Assembly (NCBI GenBank): GCA_035443945.1
Contig: DAOMNQ010000003.1
Span: forward strand, 15,432-79,431
From: CAADGN01 sp035443945
Lineage (GTDB): Bacteria > Planctomycetota > Phycisphaerae > Phycisphaerales > UBA1924
Direction: 5' to 3'
DNA: 64,000 nt
The translations under genes were made by a program, and so were the position numbers. The notes under the pieces are model-generated. The model was not told the DNA's origin. It ran no database searches and saw nothing but the letters and a program-made list of their open reading frames with translations. Each line of letters opens with the position of its first letter. Position 1 is the stretch's first letter. Below are positions 28,142-36,687 of the stretch, piece after piece.

Positions 28142-29614
28142 ATGAACCGTCAGTTGAAGATGGCGTTGATCGGTCTGGCCTCCTGTCTCATGCCGGCGGC
28201 GGCGTCCGCCCAGTTCCTGGGCATGGCGGACGGCCCGATGGAACTGGGGCACGTCGCGGACGAGTTGATCATCGGGTTCGATCACGTGCCGACCGAGAAG
28301 TCGGTGGCGATGATTTCGGTCCTGGCCGAGGTGGTGGGGTGGAAGGAGACTCGGCATCCGCAGTGGTCGAAGCACGACCCCGCGCAGCCGCACCCGCTGT
28401 CGAGGGTGCGCGTCGCGAAACTCGCCGAAGGGGTTGATGTCGCCGAGCTCGCGCAGCGCGTCTCGCAGTTGCCCGGCGTGCGCTACGCCGAGCCGAACGG
28501 GCACACGGTGCTGGCGCTTGTTCCCAACGACCCGCGCTACAACGAGCAGTACGGCCCGAAGATCGCCAAGTTCGAGGGCGCATGGGACATCACCATGGGC
28601 ACCCGCGACGTCGTGATCGCCGTCGCCGACACCGGCATCTCCTGGACGCACGAGGATCTCCAGGGCGTCTACTGGGCCAACGCCGGCGATCCGTGCTGCA
28701 ACGGCATCGACGACGACGGGAACGGCTTCATCGACGACTACCGCGGCTGGGACTTCATGAGCAACGACAACAACCCGCAGGACGGGAACAGCCACGGCAC
28801 GCACGTCGCGGGCACGATCGCCGCGGGTCTTCACAACGGGAAGGGCGTGGCGGGCATGGCGAACGTGACCATCATGCCGCTGCAGGTCTTCAACTCGGGG
28901 GGCGGCGGCACGTGGGAGGCGATCGCGTACGCCATCTATTACGCGGTCGACAACGGCGCCCACGCCCTGAACTACTCCGGCGGCGGCGGCGGCGGTGCGC
29001 AGATCCTCGCGGACGCGTGCGTGTACGCGCACCAGAACGGGATGCCGGTCATCGCGGCCGCCGGCAACTGGGGCAGCCAGTCGCCCTTCTACCCGGCCGC
29101 GTACCCCGAGGCGATCGCGATCAGCGCCACCAATGCCAGCGATAACCGGCCGAGTTGGTCCAACTTCGGCAACTGGATCGACGTCGCCGCGCCGGGCGAG
29201 GACATCATCTCGTGCAACTACGCCAACAACTCCGGCTACATCTACATGTCCGGAACGTCGATGGCAACGCCGCACGTCAGCGGCCTGGTCGCGCTCATGT
29301 ACTCGCGCAACCCCAACCTTACCGACGTGGAAGTCCGCCAACTGCTCCGCGACAACGCCGACGACCTCGGCACGCCGGGCTTCGACATCCACTACGGCTG
29401 GGGTCGCATCAACGCCGCCAGGACCGTGCAGAACACGCCCAGCCCCTGCTACGCAGACTGCAACGGCGACACGATCGTCAACTCGCAGGACGTGCTCTGC
29501 TACCTGAACCTCTACACGTCGAATGATCCGCAGGCCGACTGCAACGGCGACACGATCATCAACACGCTCGACGTGCTCTGCTTCCTGAACCTCTACAACG
29601 CCGGCTGCAACTGA
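28142..29614 (+). CDS. Secreted subtilisin-like serine protease (S8) with dockerin-like tail
   Basis: A 490-residue exported protease. The signal peptide is residues 1-24 (ending PAAASAQ). An inhibitor-like propeptide with ADELIIGF and VRYAEPNG spans about 35-120. The S8 catalytic domain has Asp in IAVADTGISW (about 163), His in NSHGTHVAGT (about 218), Asn in AAAGNWG and Ser in SGTSMATPHVSG (about 373). The tail (about 436-490) has two CNGDTIVNSQDVLCYLNLY / CNGDTIINTLDVLCFLNLY units: dockerin-like EF-hand loops flanked by Cys, a type common at the C-termini of Phycisphaerae secreted proteins and presumed to anchor them. ATG 28142 has AGGG just upstream and starts the signal peptide. Confidence 0.9.
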   Translation: MNRQLKMALIGLASCLMPAAASAQFLGMADGPMELGHVADELIIGFDHVPTEKSVAMISVLAEVVGWKETRHPQWSKHDPAQPHPLSRVRVAKLAEGVDVAELAQRVSQLPGVRYAEPNGHTVLALVPNDPRYNEQYGPKIAKFEGAWDITMGTRDVVIAVADTGISWTHEDLQGVYWANAGDPCCNGIDDDGNGFIDDYRGWDFMSNDNNPQDGNSHGTHVAGTIAAGLHNGKGVAGMANVTIMPLQVFNSGGGGTWEAIAYAIYYAVDNGAHALNYSGGGGGGAQILADACVYAHQNGMPVIAAAGNWGSQSPFYPAAYPEAIAISATNASDNRPSWSNFGNWIDVAAPGEDIISCNYANNSGYIYMSGTSMATPHVSGLVALMYSRNPNLTDVEVRQLLRDNADDLGTPGFDIHYGWGRINAARTVQNTPSPCYADCNGDTIVNSQDVLCYLNLYTSNDPQADCNGDTIINTLDVLCFLNLYNAGCN

Positions 29615-29641
29615 TCGCACCGCAACACCATCGTCCGAACA

Positions 29642-29668
29642 CCCCCGCGCTCGTGGCGGGGTTTTTTC
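29642..29668 (+). terminator. Intrinsic terminator after the protease gene
   Basis: CCCCGC and GCGGGG pair across a GCTCGTG loop and are followed by six T. It also lies just beyond the 3' end of the convergent GH31 gene. Confidence 0.85.
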
Positions 29669-29694
29669 GTGGGTTCTCGGGCGGTTGGTCGGGA

Positions 29695-31833
29695 TCAGCA
29701 GCGGGGCTGGTCGATGAGGACCGGGATCAGGTCTCCACCCACGCCGACACTGCGCTTGACCGTGCCGTCGTCGAAGAGGATGAGAATCTCGGCGGCGCGG
29801 AGCGGGCGGGGACGCGAGCCTTCGGCTCCCCGGATGCCGACGATCACGCGCGGCCCGTCGCGCTCGGCAGAGTACGTCGTCAGCAGGTAGTCACCGTCGC
29901 GGTATCCGAACCCGTCGCCCGCGTCCTCGTAGAGCGTGCCTTCCGCGTGCCCGTGCCGGTCGAGCGAGATGACCAGCGTGATCGGGTCCAGGGGCTTCTC
30001 GCCGCTGAACTGGCGCACGGGGCCGAGCGGCACGATCGCTCCCTCGCGCACGAAAAGTTCAGGCAGGTCGTGGTGCGAGGCGTGGGCAGGCTCGAACGCT
30101 CGCCAGCGGCCGTGCGGCATCGGGTCGCGGCAGCCGTTCTCCGGGTCGCGCGACGCCCGCACCAGCACGTCGCGCCCGAGCAGGAACGAGTCCTCGGCCG
30201 ATCGCAGCGACGGGTCGGTCGGGTCGGCGAAGAAGAGCGGCCGCATCACCGGCAGGCCCGTCTCCGCGGCCTCGCGGAAAACGGTGTAGAGATACGGCAG
30301 CAGCCGGTAGCGCCGTTCGAGGGCGAGCCGGCAGACCCGCTCGCACTCCTCGCCGAACGACCACGGCTCATGGCGCTGCGTGCCCTTGTCGGAGTGGGCG
30401 CGGCTGAAGGGGAGGAGCGACCCGATGCCCATCCACCGCTGGAAGAGACGCGCATCCGAGTTCTCGGAGAAGCCGCCGATGTCGCACCCGGCGAAGGGCT
30501 GCCCCGAGAGGCCGAGGTTGAGGATCATCGGGATCGTCCAGCCGAGGTGGTCCCAGGAACTGGTGCTGTCGCCGGTCCACATGGCGGCGTAGCGCTGGCC
30601 ACCGACGAAGTTCGAGCGCGTCAGCACGAAGGGACGCCGCTCGGGGCGGGCGCGGAGCATGCCCTTCTTCGTGGACCGGATCATCAGCATCCCGTAGACG
30701 TTGTGGTAGCGTGCGTGCGTGCCCGGCCCGCCCATCTCCGCGTCGGCGCGGTGAACGCAATCGACCGGCATGGTGCGTCCCGGCCCGTCGAAGATGGCCG
30801 GCTCGTTCATGTCGTTCCACAGGCCGTCCATGCCGACGGTGGTGGCGAATGTGTCGATGAGGTCGGCCCACCAATGGCGGGTCGCGCTGCGTGTGTAATC
30901 CGGGAACGCGCACGCACCGGGCCAGACGGTGCCGCGGTATTCTCGTCCCTCGGCGTCGCGCACGAAGTGGTCACGCTCCACGCCGTCGGCATAGGTCGGG
31001 TCGGCCGGATCGGCGACGATGCCCGGGTCGAGGATGAACACCGACCGGAACCCCCGCTCCGCGAGCCGCTGCACCATGCCGGCCGGGTCGGGGAATCGCT
31101 CCTTGTCGAAGGTGAAGTCCCGGAATCGGTCCATGTAGTCGATGTCGAACCAGATTGCATCGCACGGGATGCGCCGGCGGCGGAACTCGGCCGCTACTTC
31201 GAGCGCCTCCTCCTCGGTCATGTACGAATACCGGCATTGGTGATAGCCGAGCGACCACAGCGGCGGCAGGTCCATCTTCCCGGTGAGCGCTGCCAGTTCG
31301 CGCAGCACACCCTCCGGCCCGGGCGCATCGATCACATACACCGCGGGCGCGTACCCGTCCGCCTCGAACAGAATGCCCTCGGCCAGGTCGATGCCGACGC
31401 GGTGGGTGGTGTCCACAAGAACGCCGAACGCGGTGCCGTCCTGCCGCACACCGAGCACCCAGGGGTGGGACTGGTAGAGCGAGCGCGTGGTGGAGTCGTA
31501 GTTGTAGGCGTCGGTGTTCCAGGCGATGGTGTGGCGGCCGTTGCGCAGCAGCGGGCCGGCGACTTCGCCCGTGCCGTACAGGCTCCACGAGTGGTCCGAC
31601 TCGATGCGGATGAGGTGGCGGTCCTCGAAGCGGGCGAAGCAGGGGCGGGGCGAGAACGCTTCCGCGACAGAGCCGCGTGCCTCGGCCGGGGCGGCGAGCG
31701 CGAACGAAGGCGGGATCGAGTCGGGCGCGTCAGGGGCACGGAAGCGCGCGGTGCGCTCCCCAACCATCACCGGCTGGGCGTCGTGGCTCCACGCGAGCGT
31801 GGGCAGTTCTTCGAGCGAGCGTTTCGGCGACAA
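29695..31833 (-). CDS. Glycoside hydrolase family 31 (alpha-glucosidase-like)
   Basis: A retaining alpha-glycosidase of about 712 residues. The N-terminal galactose-mutarotase-like domain includes DHSWSLYGTGEVAGPLLRNG and WNTDAYNYD. The TIM barrel has the nucleophile motif GLWNDMNEPAIF, the acid/base region MWTGDSTSSWDHLGW and the substrate loop IWFDIDYMDRFRDFTFD. C-terminal beta-domains follow (GAIVPLGPVRQF, TLYEDAGDGFGY). No signal peptide is seen, so it is probably cytosolic. The frame is open to 32250, but that would run into the divergent ABC operon. TTG 31833 has GAAGGG nine bases upstream; ATG 31767 is the main alternative, with no ribosome site. Confidence 0.85.
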   Translation of the reverse strand: MSPKRSLEELPTLAWSHDAQPVMVGERTARFRAPDAPDSIPPSFALAAPAEARGSVAEAFSPRPCFARFEDRHLIRIESDHSWSLYGTGEVAGPLLRNGRHTIAWNTDAYNYDSTTRSLYQSHPWVLGVRQDGTAFGVLVDTTHRVGIDLAEGILFEADGYAPAVYVIDAPGPEGVLRELAALTGKMDLPPLWSLGYHQCRYSYMTEEEALEVAAEFRRRRIPCDAIWFDIDYMDRFRDFTFDKERFPDPAGMVQRLAERGFRSVFILDPGIVADPADPTYADGVERDHFVRDAEGREYRGTVWPGACAFPDYTRSATRHWWADLIDTFATTVGMDGLWNDMNEPAIFDGPGRTMPVDCVHRADAEMGGPGTHARYHNVYGMLMIRSTKKGMLRARPERRPFVLTRSNFVGGQRYAAMWTGDSTSSWDHLGWTIPMILNLGLSGQPFAGCDIGGFSENSDARLFQRWMGIGSLLPFSRAHSDKGTQRHEPWSFGEECERVCRLALERRYRLLPYLYTVFREAAETGLPVMRPLFFADPTDPSLRSAEDSFLLGRDVLVRASRDPENGCRDPMPHGRWRAFEPAHASHHDLPELFVREGAIVPLGPVRQFSGEKPLDPITLVISLDRHGHAEGTLYEDAGDGFGYRDGDYLLTTYSAERDGPRVIVGIRGAEGSRPRPLRAAEILILFDDGTVKRSVGVGGDLIPVLIDQPRC

Positions 31834-32073
31834 CGACAGAATCCCTTCACGGCGCCGAGGCAGGGGCGTCCGACCCCCGGGGCTGCCGGCCGCGCTCCCC
31901 GCGACCGGTTCAGTTCTATCGACCAGCGCCGGCCCCCGGGTTGCCGGCACGGACGGGCAGTGTAGCCGAGGGGCTGCGCGGTTACCGAGCGGGCGGGCAA
32001 TATCGTTCGTTGTTTGTTCGTACTCGGAACGCAGGCCGTACGTGAGCGGCGATCTTGATCGCTCGGGAGCCTG

Positions 32074-32095
32074 GGCTACAGTAGCCGTGGCTACA
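32074..32095. promoter_or_regulatory. Candidate operator upstream of the metal ABC operon
   Basis: GGCTAC-A-GTAGCC is a perfect 13-base palindrome at 32074-32086, and GGCTACA occurs again at 32089-32095. It lies about 40 bases before the ATG of the substrate-binding protein. Because both permeases of this operon carry DtxR-like domains, a self-regulatory metal operator is an attractive but unproven reading. Confidence 0.4.
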
Positions 32096-32134
32096 TTTGC
32101 GCCGTCCCTTCCGGGGGCGGCCGAGGAGGCGCCG

Positions 32135-33085
32135 ATGCATCGCCTGTTCGTGCTTGTGGCGGTCGTGGTCGCGGGGGTTTCGGCGGCGCTCGCCGGGGAG
32201 CCGCTGCGCGTGGTCGCGACGACAGGGATGGTCGCGGACCTTGTGCGCAACGTGGCGGGGGAACGCGCGGAGGTGACGGGGCTGATGGGGTCGGGCGTCG
32301 ATCCGCACCTTTACAAGGCGACGCGCACGGACACCGCCGCCCTCATGCGGGCCGACCTTGTCTTCTACAACGGGCTGATGCTGGAAGGCAAGATGTCCGA
32401 CGCGCTCATCCGCGCTGCCACCGCCGGCCGCAAGGTCTACGCCGTCACCGAGTTGCTCGACGAGTCCGACCTGCTCGAGCCGGAGGAGTTCGAAGGTCAG
32501 TACGACCCGCACGTGTGGATGGACCCGTCGGCGTGGTCGCGCGCCTTTGTCGTCGTGCGCGACAAACTCACCGAGGCCGACCCCGCCGGCGCGGAGCACT
32601 ATCGCTCCAACGCCGAGCGATACGCCGAGACCCTGCGTGAACTGGACGAGTACGCGCAGCGCGTCCTCTCCAGCGTGCCCGAGGAACGCCGCGTGCTCGT
32701 CACGGCGCACGACGCCTTCAACTACTTCGGCCGTCGCTACGGCTTCGAGGTCGTCGGCATCCAGGGGATCAGCACCGAGTCCGAGGCGGGGGTGCGCGAC
32801 ATCGAGCGCATCGTCGGCCTGATCGTGTCGCGCCGCATCCCCGCCGTCTTCGTCGAGTCGACCGTCTCCGACCGCAACGTGCGAGCGCTCATCGACGGCG
32901 CTCGCTCGCGCGGCTGGACGGTCGCGATCGGCGGCCGCCTCTTCTCCGACGCCATGGGCACGCCCGGAACGTATGAGGGCACGTACCTCGGCATGATCGA
33001 CCACAACGTCACCACGATCGCACGAGCGCTCGGCGGCGATGCGCCCGAGCGAGGCATGAGCGGCCGGCTCGCGGTGGGGGAGTAA
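32135..33085 (+). CDS. Metal ABC transporter substrate-binding protein (ZnuA/MntA type)
   Basis: A 316-residue periplasmic cluster A-I binding protein for Zn2+ or Mn2+. A signal peptide (MHRLFVLVAVVVAGVSAALA) is followed by VVATTGMVADLVRNVAGERA. Three candidate metal His residues are visible in GVDPHLYKAT, YDPHVWMDP and VTAHDAFNYFG, and the fourth acidic ligand is expected in the C-terminal VESTVSDRN region. There is no His-rich loop of the ZnuA type, which slightly favours manganese or iron over zinc. ATG 32135 has GAGGAGG upstream. First gene of a four-gene importer operon (3-base gap to the ATPase). Confidence 0.9.
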   Translation: MHRLFVLVAVVVAGVSAALAGEPLRVVATTGMVADLVRNVAGERAEVTGLMGSGVDPHLYKATRTDTAALMRADLVFYNGLMLEGKMSDALIRAATAGRKVYAVTELLDESDLLEPEEFEGQYDPHVWMDPSAWSRAFVVVRDKLTEADPAGAEHYRSNAERYAETLRELDEYAQRVLSSVPEERRVLVTAHDAFNYFGRRYGFEVVGIQGISTESEAGVRDIERIVGLIVSRRIPAVFVESTVSDRNVRALIDGARSRGWTVAIGGRLFSDAMGTPGTYEGTYLGMIDHNVTTIARALGGDAPERGMSGRLAVGE

Positions 33086-33088
33086 CCC

Positions 33089-33916
33089 GTGTCCCCGCTC
33101 CATGCCCCGAGAGTCCGGGCCGACTCGCTCGCCTCGCTCCCCGAGCACAGCGCGGACAGCCCGCTCGCCGTCCACGCGATGACCGTCGCCTACCACAGGC
33201 GCCCGGTGCTGTGGGACGTGGACTTCGACGCGCGGCCCCGCTCGCTCGTCGCCGTGGTCGGGCCCAACGGAGCGGGCAAGAGCACGCTCATCCGCGCGTG
33301 CCTCGGGCTTGTCCCCCTCGCCGCGGGGCGCGTCGAGTACTGGGGGCGTTCGTACCGGCAGCAGCGTCGGCGCGTCGGCTACGTGCCGCAGCGTGAGACG
33401 GTGGACTGGGACTTCCCCGTCTCCGCGCTCGACGTGGCCTGCATGGGTCGCTACGGGATGATCGGCTGGTGCCGCCCGGTGACGCGCCCGCACCGCGAGG
33501 CCGCGCTCGCCGCGCTCGATCGCGTCGGCATGGCGGACTACGCGAACAGGCAGATCAGCCAACTCTCGGGCGGGCAGCAGCAGCGGGTGTTCCTCGCCCG
33601 TGCGCTGGCGCAGGACGCCGAACTCTATTTCATGGACGAGCCGTTCGCGGGCGTGGACGCCGCCACGGAGCGGGCGATTGTCGAGGTGCTGAGGGAGTTG
33701 AAGTCGCGCGGCCGCACGGTCATCTGCGTCCACCACGACCTCCAGACCGTGGAAGAGTACTTCGACGACGTGCTGCTGCTGAACATGCGCGTTGTCGCGT
33801 GCGGCCCGGTCGCCGAGGCATTCACCGCCGAGAACCTGCGGCGCACCTACGGCGGGCGGCTCACGCTGCTGGACGAGGCGAGCGAGGCCGTGGCCCGCGC
33901 CGCGCGAGGTGAGTGA
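33089..33916 (+). CDS. Metal ABC transporter ATP-binding protein
   Basis: The 275-residue ATPase of the importer. Walker A is GPNGAGKST, the Q-loop is in VGYVPQRETVDWDFP (typical of manganese/zinc importers), the signature is LSGGQQQRVFLARAL, Walker B is LYFMDEPFAGVDA and the H-loop is in TVICVHHDLQ. It uses GTG 33089. The spacing to its neighbours is 3 bases on both sides, so the four genes are one transcription unit. Confidence 0.93.
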   Translation: MSPLHAPRVRADSLASLPEHSADSPLAVHAMTVAYHRRPVLWDVDFDARPRSLVAVVGPNGAGKSTLIRACLGLVPLAAGRVEYWGRSYRQQRRRVGYVPQRETVDWDFPVSALDVACMGRYGMIGWCRPVTRPHREAALAALDRVGMADYANRQISQLSGGQQQRVFLARALAQDAELYFMDEPFAGVDAATERAIVEVLRELKSRGRTVICVHHDLQTVEEYFDDVLLLNMRVVACGPVAEAFTAENLRRTYGGRLTLLDEASEAVARAARGE

Positions 33917-33919
33917 GCC

Positions 33920-35263
33920 GTGTCCGTCGCGCCCTCAACCGTCGAAGGCTGGCCAATGCAGGGTGTCACGTTCGACGAACTCTGGCGCACGCTCACACTC
34001 CAGGCCGGGCACAACGCCGCGATCGTCGTGCTCGGGGCCACACTGCTCGGCGTCGCGGGCGGTGTGGTGGGGTCGTTCATCGTGCTGCGCAAGAGGGCGC
34101 TGCTGGGCGATGCGCTGAGCCACGCGGCACTCCCGGGCATCGCCGGCGCGTTCATCGCCGCGACCCTGCTGGGCGTGCAGGGTCGCAGCCTCGGCGTGCT
34201 GCTGCCCGGCGCGGCCGTCGGGTGCGTGGCGGGCGTACTGGCAGTGCAGGCGATCGTCCGCTGGACGCGCCTGCGCGACGACGCCGCGATCGCCGCCGTC
34301 CTCAGCGTCTTCTTCGGCGCGGGCGTTGTGCTTCTCAGCGTCATCCAGTCCATGCCCACGGGCGACCAGGGCGGGCTGGCCTCGTTCATCTACGGCCAGA
34401 CCGCGGCGATGAACGCACGGGACGCCATGCTCATCGGCGTCGCTGCCCTCGGGTCGATCGCGGCCGCCGCCCTGCTCTTCAAGGAGTTCCGCCTCGCCTG
34501 CTTCGACCGCGAGTTCGCGGCCGTGCAGGGCTGGCCGGTGGGCGCGATCGATCTCGCCATGACCGCACTGCTCGTCGTCGTCACCGTGATCGGCCTGCAG
34601 GCGGTCGGGCTGCTCCTCATCGTGGCATTGCTCATCGTTCCGGCGGCGGCCGCACGGTTCTGGACCGAGCGCCTCCGCGTCATGGTCCCGCTCTCCGGCG
34701 CGCTCGGCGGCCTGAGCGCATACGCCGGATCGTGCATCTCTGCACTCCTCACCAACGCACCGGCCGGGGCGATCATCGTACTTACCGCAGGCGCGATCTT
34801 CGCCGCCGGGATGCTCTTCGCGCCGTCGCGCGGCGTGGTGGCGGCTGTGCTCCGCCTGGCGTCGCTGCGGGTGCGGATCGCGGTCGATCACGCGCTCCGG
34901 GCCGCGCACGAGCGGGCCGAGGGAACCGGGACGCCGCCACCCGGCAGGGGGATCGCGCTCGCCCTGCGAGTGGGGGGGCTTGCCCGCATCGCGGACGACC
35001 GGGTCGAGTTGACGCCCCGGGGCGAGGAGCGGGCACGTCGCGTCGTGCGCGCCCACCGGCTGTGGGAGCAATACCTCATCGAGTACGCGGACGCCGCGCC
35101 GTCGCACGTGGATGTCTCGGCGGACGAGGTCGAACACGCGCTGCCCCCCGCCCTGATCGCGGAACTCGAAGACGCGCTGCGCCGGCGCTGGCTTCGGGTG
35201 ACAAAAGGCGCGCCGGCCAGCCCGCACACGCTCGGCGGGGAGCACCAGGGGGGCGCGACGTGA
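33920..35263 (+). CDS. Metal ABC transporter permease with C-terminal DtxR-like domain
   Basis: Residues up to ~300 form an ABC-3 family permease with about eight helices and the motifs LRKRALLGDALSHAALPGIA and AVGLLLIVALLIVPAAAARF. Residues ~305-430 are cytosolic and resemble the DNA-binding and dimerisation parts of DtxR/MntR: a degenerate winged-helix segment (GGLARIADDRVELTPRGEERA) followed by RRVVRAHRLWEQYLIEYADA and VDVSADEVEHAL. Free permeases end near residue 290. In Chlamydia trachomatis a comparable fusion, YtgCR, is cleaved to release a metal-dependent repressor; whether that happens here is inference. GTG 33920 start; the stop overlaps the GTG of the next gene. Confidence 0.88.
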   Translation: MSVAPSTVEGWPMQGVTFDELWRTLTLQAGHNAAIVVLGATLLGVAGGVVGSFIVLRKRALLGDALSHAALPGIAGAFIAATLLGVQGRSLGVLLPGAAVGCVAGVLAVQAIVRWTRLRDDAAIAAVLSVFFGAGVVLLSVIQSMPTGDQGGLASFIYGQTAAMNARDAMLIGVAALGSIAAAALLFKEFRLACFDREFAAVQGWPVGAIDLAMTALLVVVTVIGLQAVGLLLIVALLIVPAAAARFWTERLRVMVPLSGALGGLSAYAGSCISALLTNAPAGAIIVLTAGAIFAAGMLFAPSRGVVAAVLRLASLRVRIAVDHALRAAHERAEGTGTPPPGRGIALALRVGGLARIADDRVELTPRGEERARRVVRAHRLWEQYLIEYADAAPSHVDVSADEVEHALPPALIAELEDALRRRWLRVTKGAPASPHTLGGEHQGGAT

Positions 35264-36603
35264 CCCCGTCCGTTCACGAGTTCCTCTCGCTCGACCTGCC
35301 GCCGATGCTCGCCGGCACACTCGCGGCCCTGTGCTGCGGCCTGCTGGGCAACTTCCTTGTGCTGCGCCGCCTCAGCCTTATGGGAGACGCCGTCGCCCAC
35401 TCCGTGCTGCCGGGCATCGTCGTTGCCTTCCTCGTCGCCGGGACGCGTGCATCGCTGCCGATGTTCATCGGCGCGGCAGCCAGCGGCCTCGTCGCCGCCG
35501 CGCTCATCGAAGTTGTGCGGCGCTACGGCCGGGTCGAGACCGGCGCGGCCATGGGCGTGGTCTTCACCGTTCTGTTCGCGCTCGGGGTGCTGCTGATCGA
35601 GCGGGCCGCGGCGCGCCACGTTGATCTCGATGCCGACTGCGTCCTGCACGGCCAGCTGGAGACACTGTTCTGGTTCCCGCCCGAGGGATCGACCGAGTTC
35701 TGGCGTCTGAGCACGCTCGCGGCGCTGCCCAGGCAGGTATGGGCTCTCGTGCTGGCCACGTGCGTCACCATCGTCTTTGTCGCCGCGTTCTTCAAGGAAC
35801 TGCGCCTCGCGGCGTTCGATCCGGCGCTGGCGTCGTCGCTCGGAGTCGGCGCGGGCCTCATGCACTACGCCCTGATGGCGATGGTGGCGGCGGCGGCCGT
35901 CGCGTCGTTTGAGGCCGTCGGGTCGATCCTCGTCATAGCGATGTTTGTCTGCCCGGCGGCGACGGCGCGCCTGCTCACCGACAGGTTACTGCCGCAGATC
36001 ATCGTGAGCGCTGTCGCGGCGGTTCTCTCCGGTGTCGGGGGGTACGTACTCGCGTCCTTCGGCCCGGAGTGGATCGGCATGTCCAATGCCGTAAACGCCG
36101 CGGGCATGATGACCGTCGTTTCCGGGTTGCTTCTCGTTGCGGCGGCCTTGTTCGGGCCTCGGCATGGCCTGCTGGCGCGTTGGCGCCGGCAGGCGAGGCT
36201 CGCACGCTCGATTGCGCACGAGGACATGCTCGGCCTCCTCTACCGTGCCGAGGAGTTGCGCGGTCCCGGGACCGCGGTCGCGCCGGCGGACATCCGGCGT
36301 GCCATCGACGCGGGGGGGGCGACTCGCCGCGCCCTTCGCGCCGCGCGCCGCGCCGGAGAGATCGTGCATGCGCCGGAGGGTGTCCGCCTCGCCGACGCCG
36401 GGCGGACCCGCGCCCGCTCGCTCGTCCGCAGCCACCGGCTCTGGGAGACCTACCTCGTCAACGTCATGGGCCTGCGACCCGACCACGTCCACGCGACGGC
36501 CATGGACCTCGAGCACATGACCGATGCCGCGATGGCGACCCGCCTCGCCGAACGCAGCGGCGAGGGCCACGACCCGCACGATCGCCCCATCCCGCCCGTC
36601 TGA
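35260..36603 (+). CDS. Second metal ABC transporter permease with C-terminal DtxR-like domain
   Basis: A 447-residue partner permease, the same length as its neighbour but clearly diverged. Residues ~1-290 hold the ABC-3 helices (LRRLSLMGDAVAHSVLPGIV, AVGSILVIAMFVCPAATARL). Residues ~310-430 are a better preserved DtxR-like module: HEDMLGLLYRAEELRGPG, the winged-helix segment with ADIRRAI and EGVRLADAGRTRA, then SLVRSHRLWETYLVNVMGLR, PDHVHATAMDLEHM, the dimerisation helix with its metal-site His and Glu. It starts at GTG 35260 inside the preceding stop (GTGA). A longer open frame from 33913 belongs to a different frame of the upstream gene and is not real. Confidence 0.88.
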   Translation: MTPSVHEFLSLDLPPMLAGTLAALCCGLLGNFLVLRRLSLMGDAVAHSVLPGIVVAFLVAGTRASLPMFIGAAASGLVAAALIEVVRRYGRVETGAAMGVVFTVLFALGVLLIERAAARHVDLDADCVLHGQLETLFWFPPEGSTEFWRLSTLAALPRQVWALVLATCVTIVFVAAFFKELRLAAFDPALASSLGVGAGLMHYALMAMVAAAAVASFEAVGSILVIAMFVCPAATARLLTDRLLPQIIVSAVAAVLSGVGGYVLASFGPEWIGMSNAVNAAGMMTVVSGLLLVAAALFGPRHGLLARWRRQARLARSIAHEDMLGLLYRAEELRGPGTAVAPADIRRAIDAGGATRRALRAARRAGEIVHAPEGVRLADAGRTRARSLVRSHRLWETYLVNVMGLRPDHVHATAMDLEHMTDAAMATRLAERSGEGHDPHDRPIPPV

Positions 36604-36621
36604 CCGCCCGCGCACGGAAAA

Positions 36622-36663
36622 GGGCCGCCGCGGCGTTCGATCGAACGGCGCGGCGGCCCCGTT
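36622..36663. terminator. Strong bidirectional hairpin terminator
   Basis: GGGGCCGCC and its complement flank a long near-perfect stem (GGGCCGCCGCG...CGCGGCGGCCCC) around TTCGATCGAA. It lies between the convergent permease operon and the secreted CARDB protein gene, ending with GTTGT on the plus strand and a short A/T stretch on the other. Confidence 0.7.
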
Positions 36664-36687
36664 GTGGCTTCGGCTCGGACGGCCCGG

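Noticed and set aside
33913..35259. N-terminal part of a long frame joined to permease 2
   Set aside because: It overlaps permease 1 in another frame and is Arg/Gly-rich; the real gene starts at GTG 35260.
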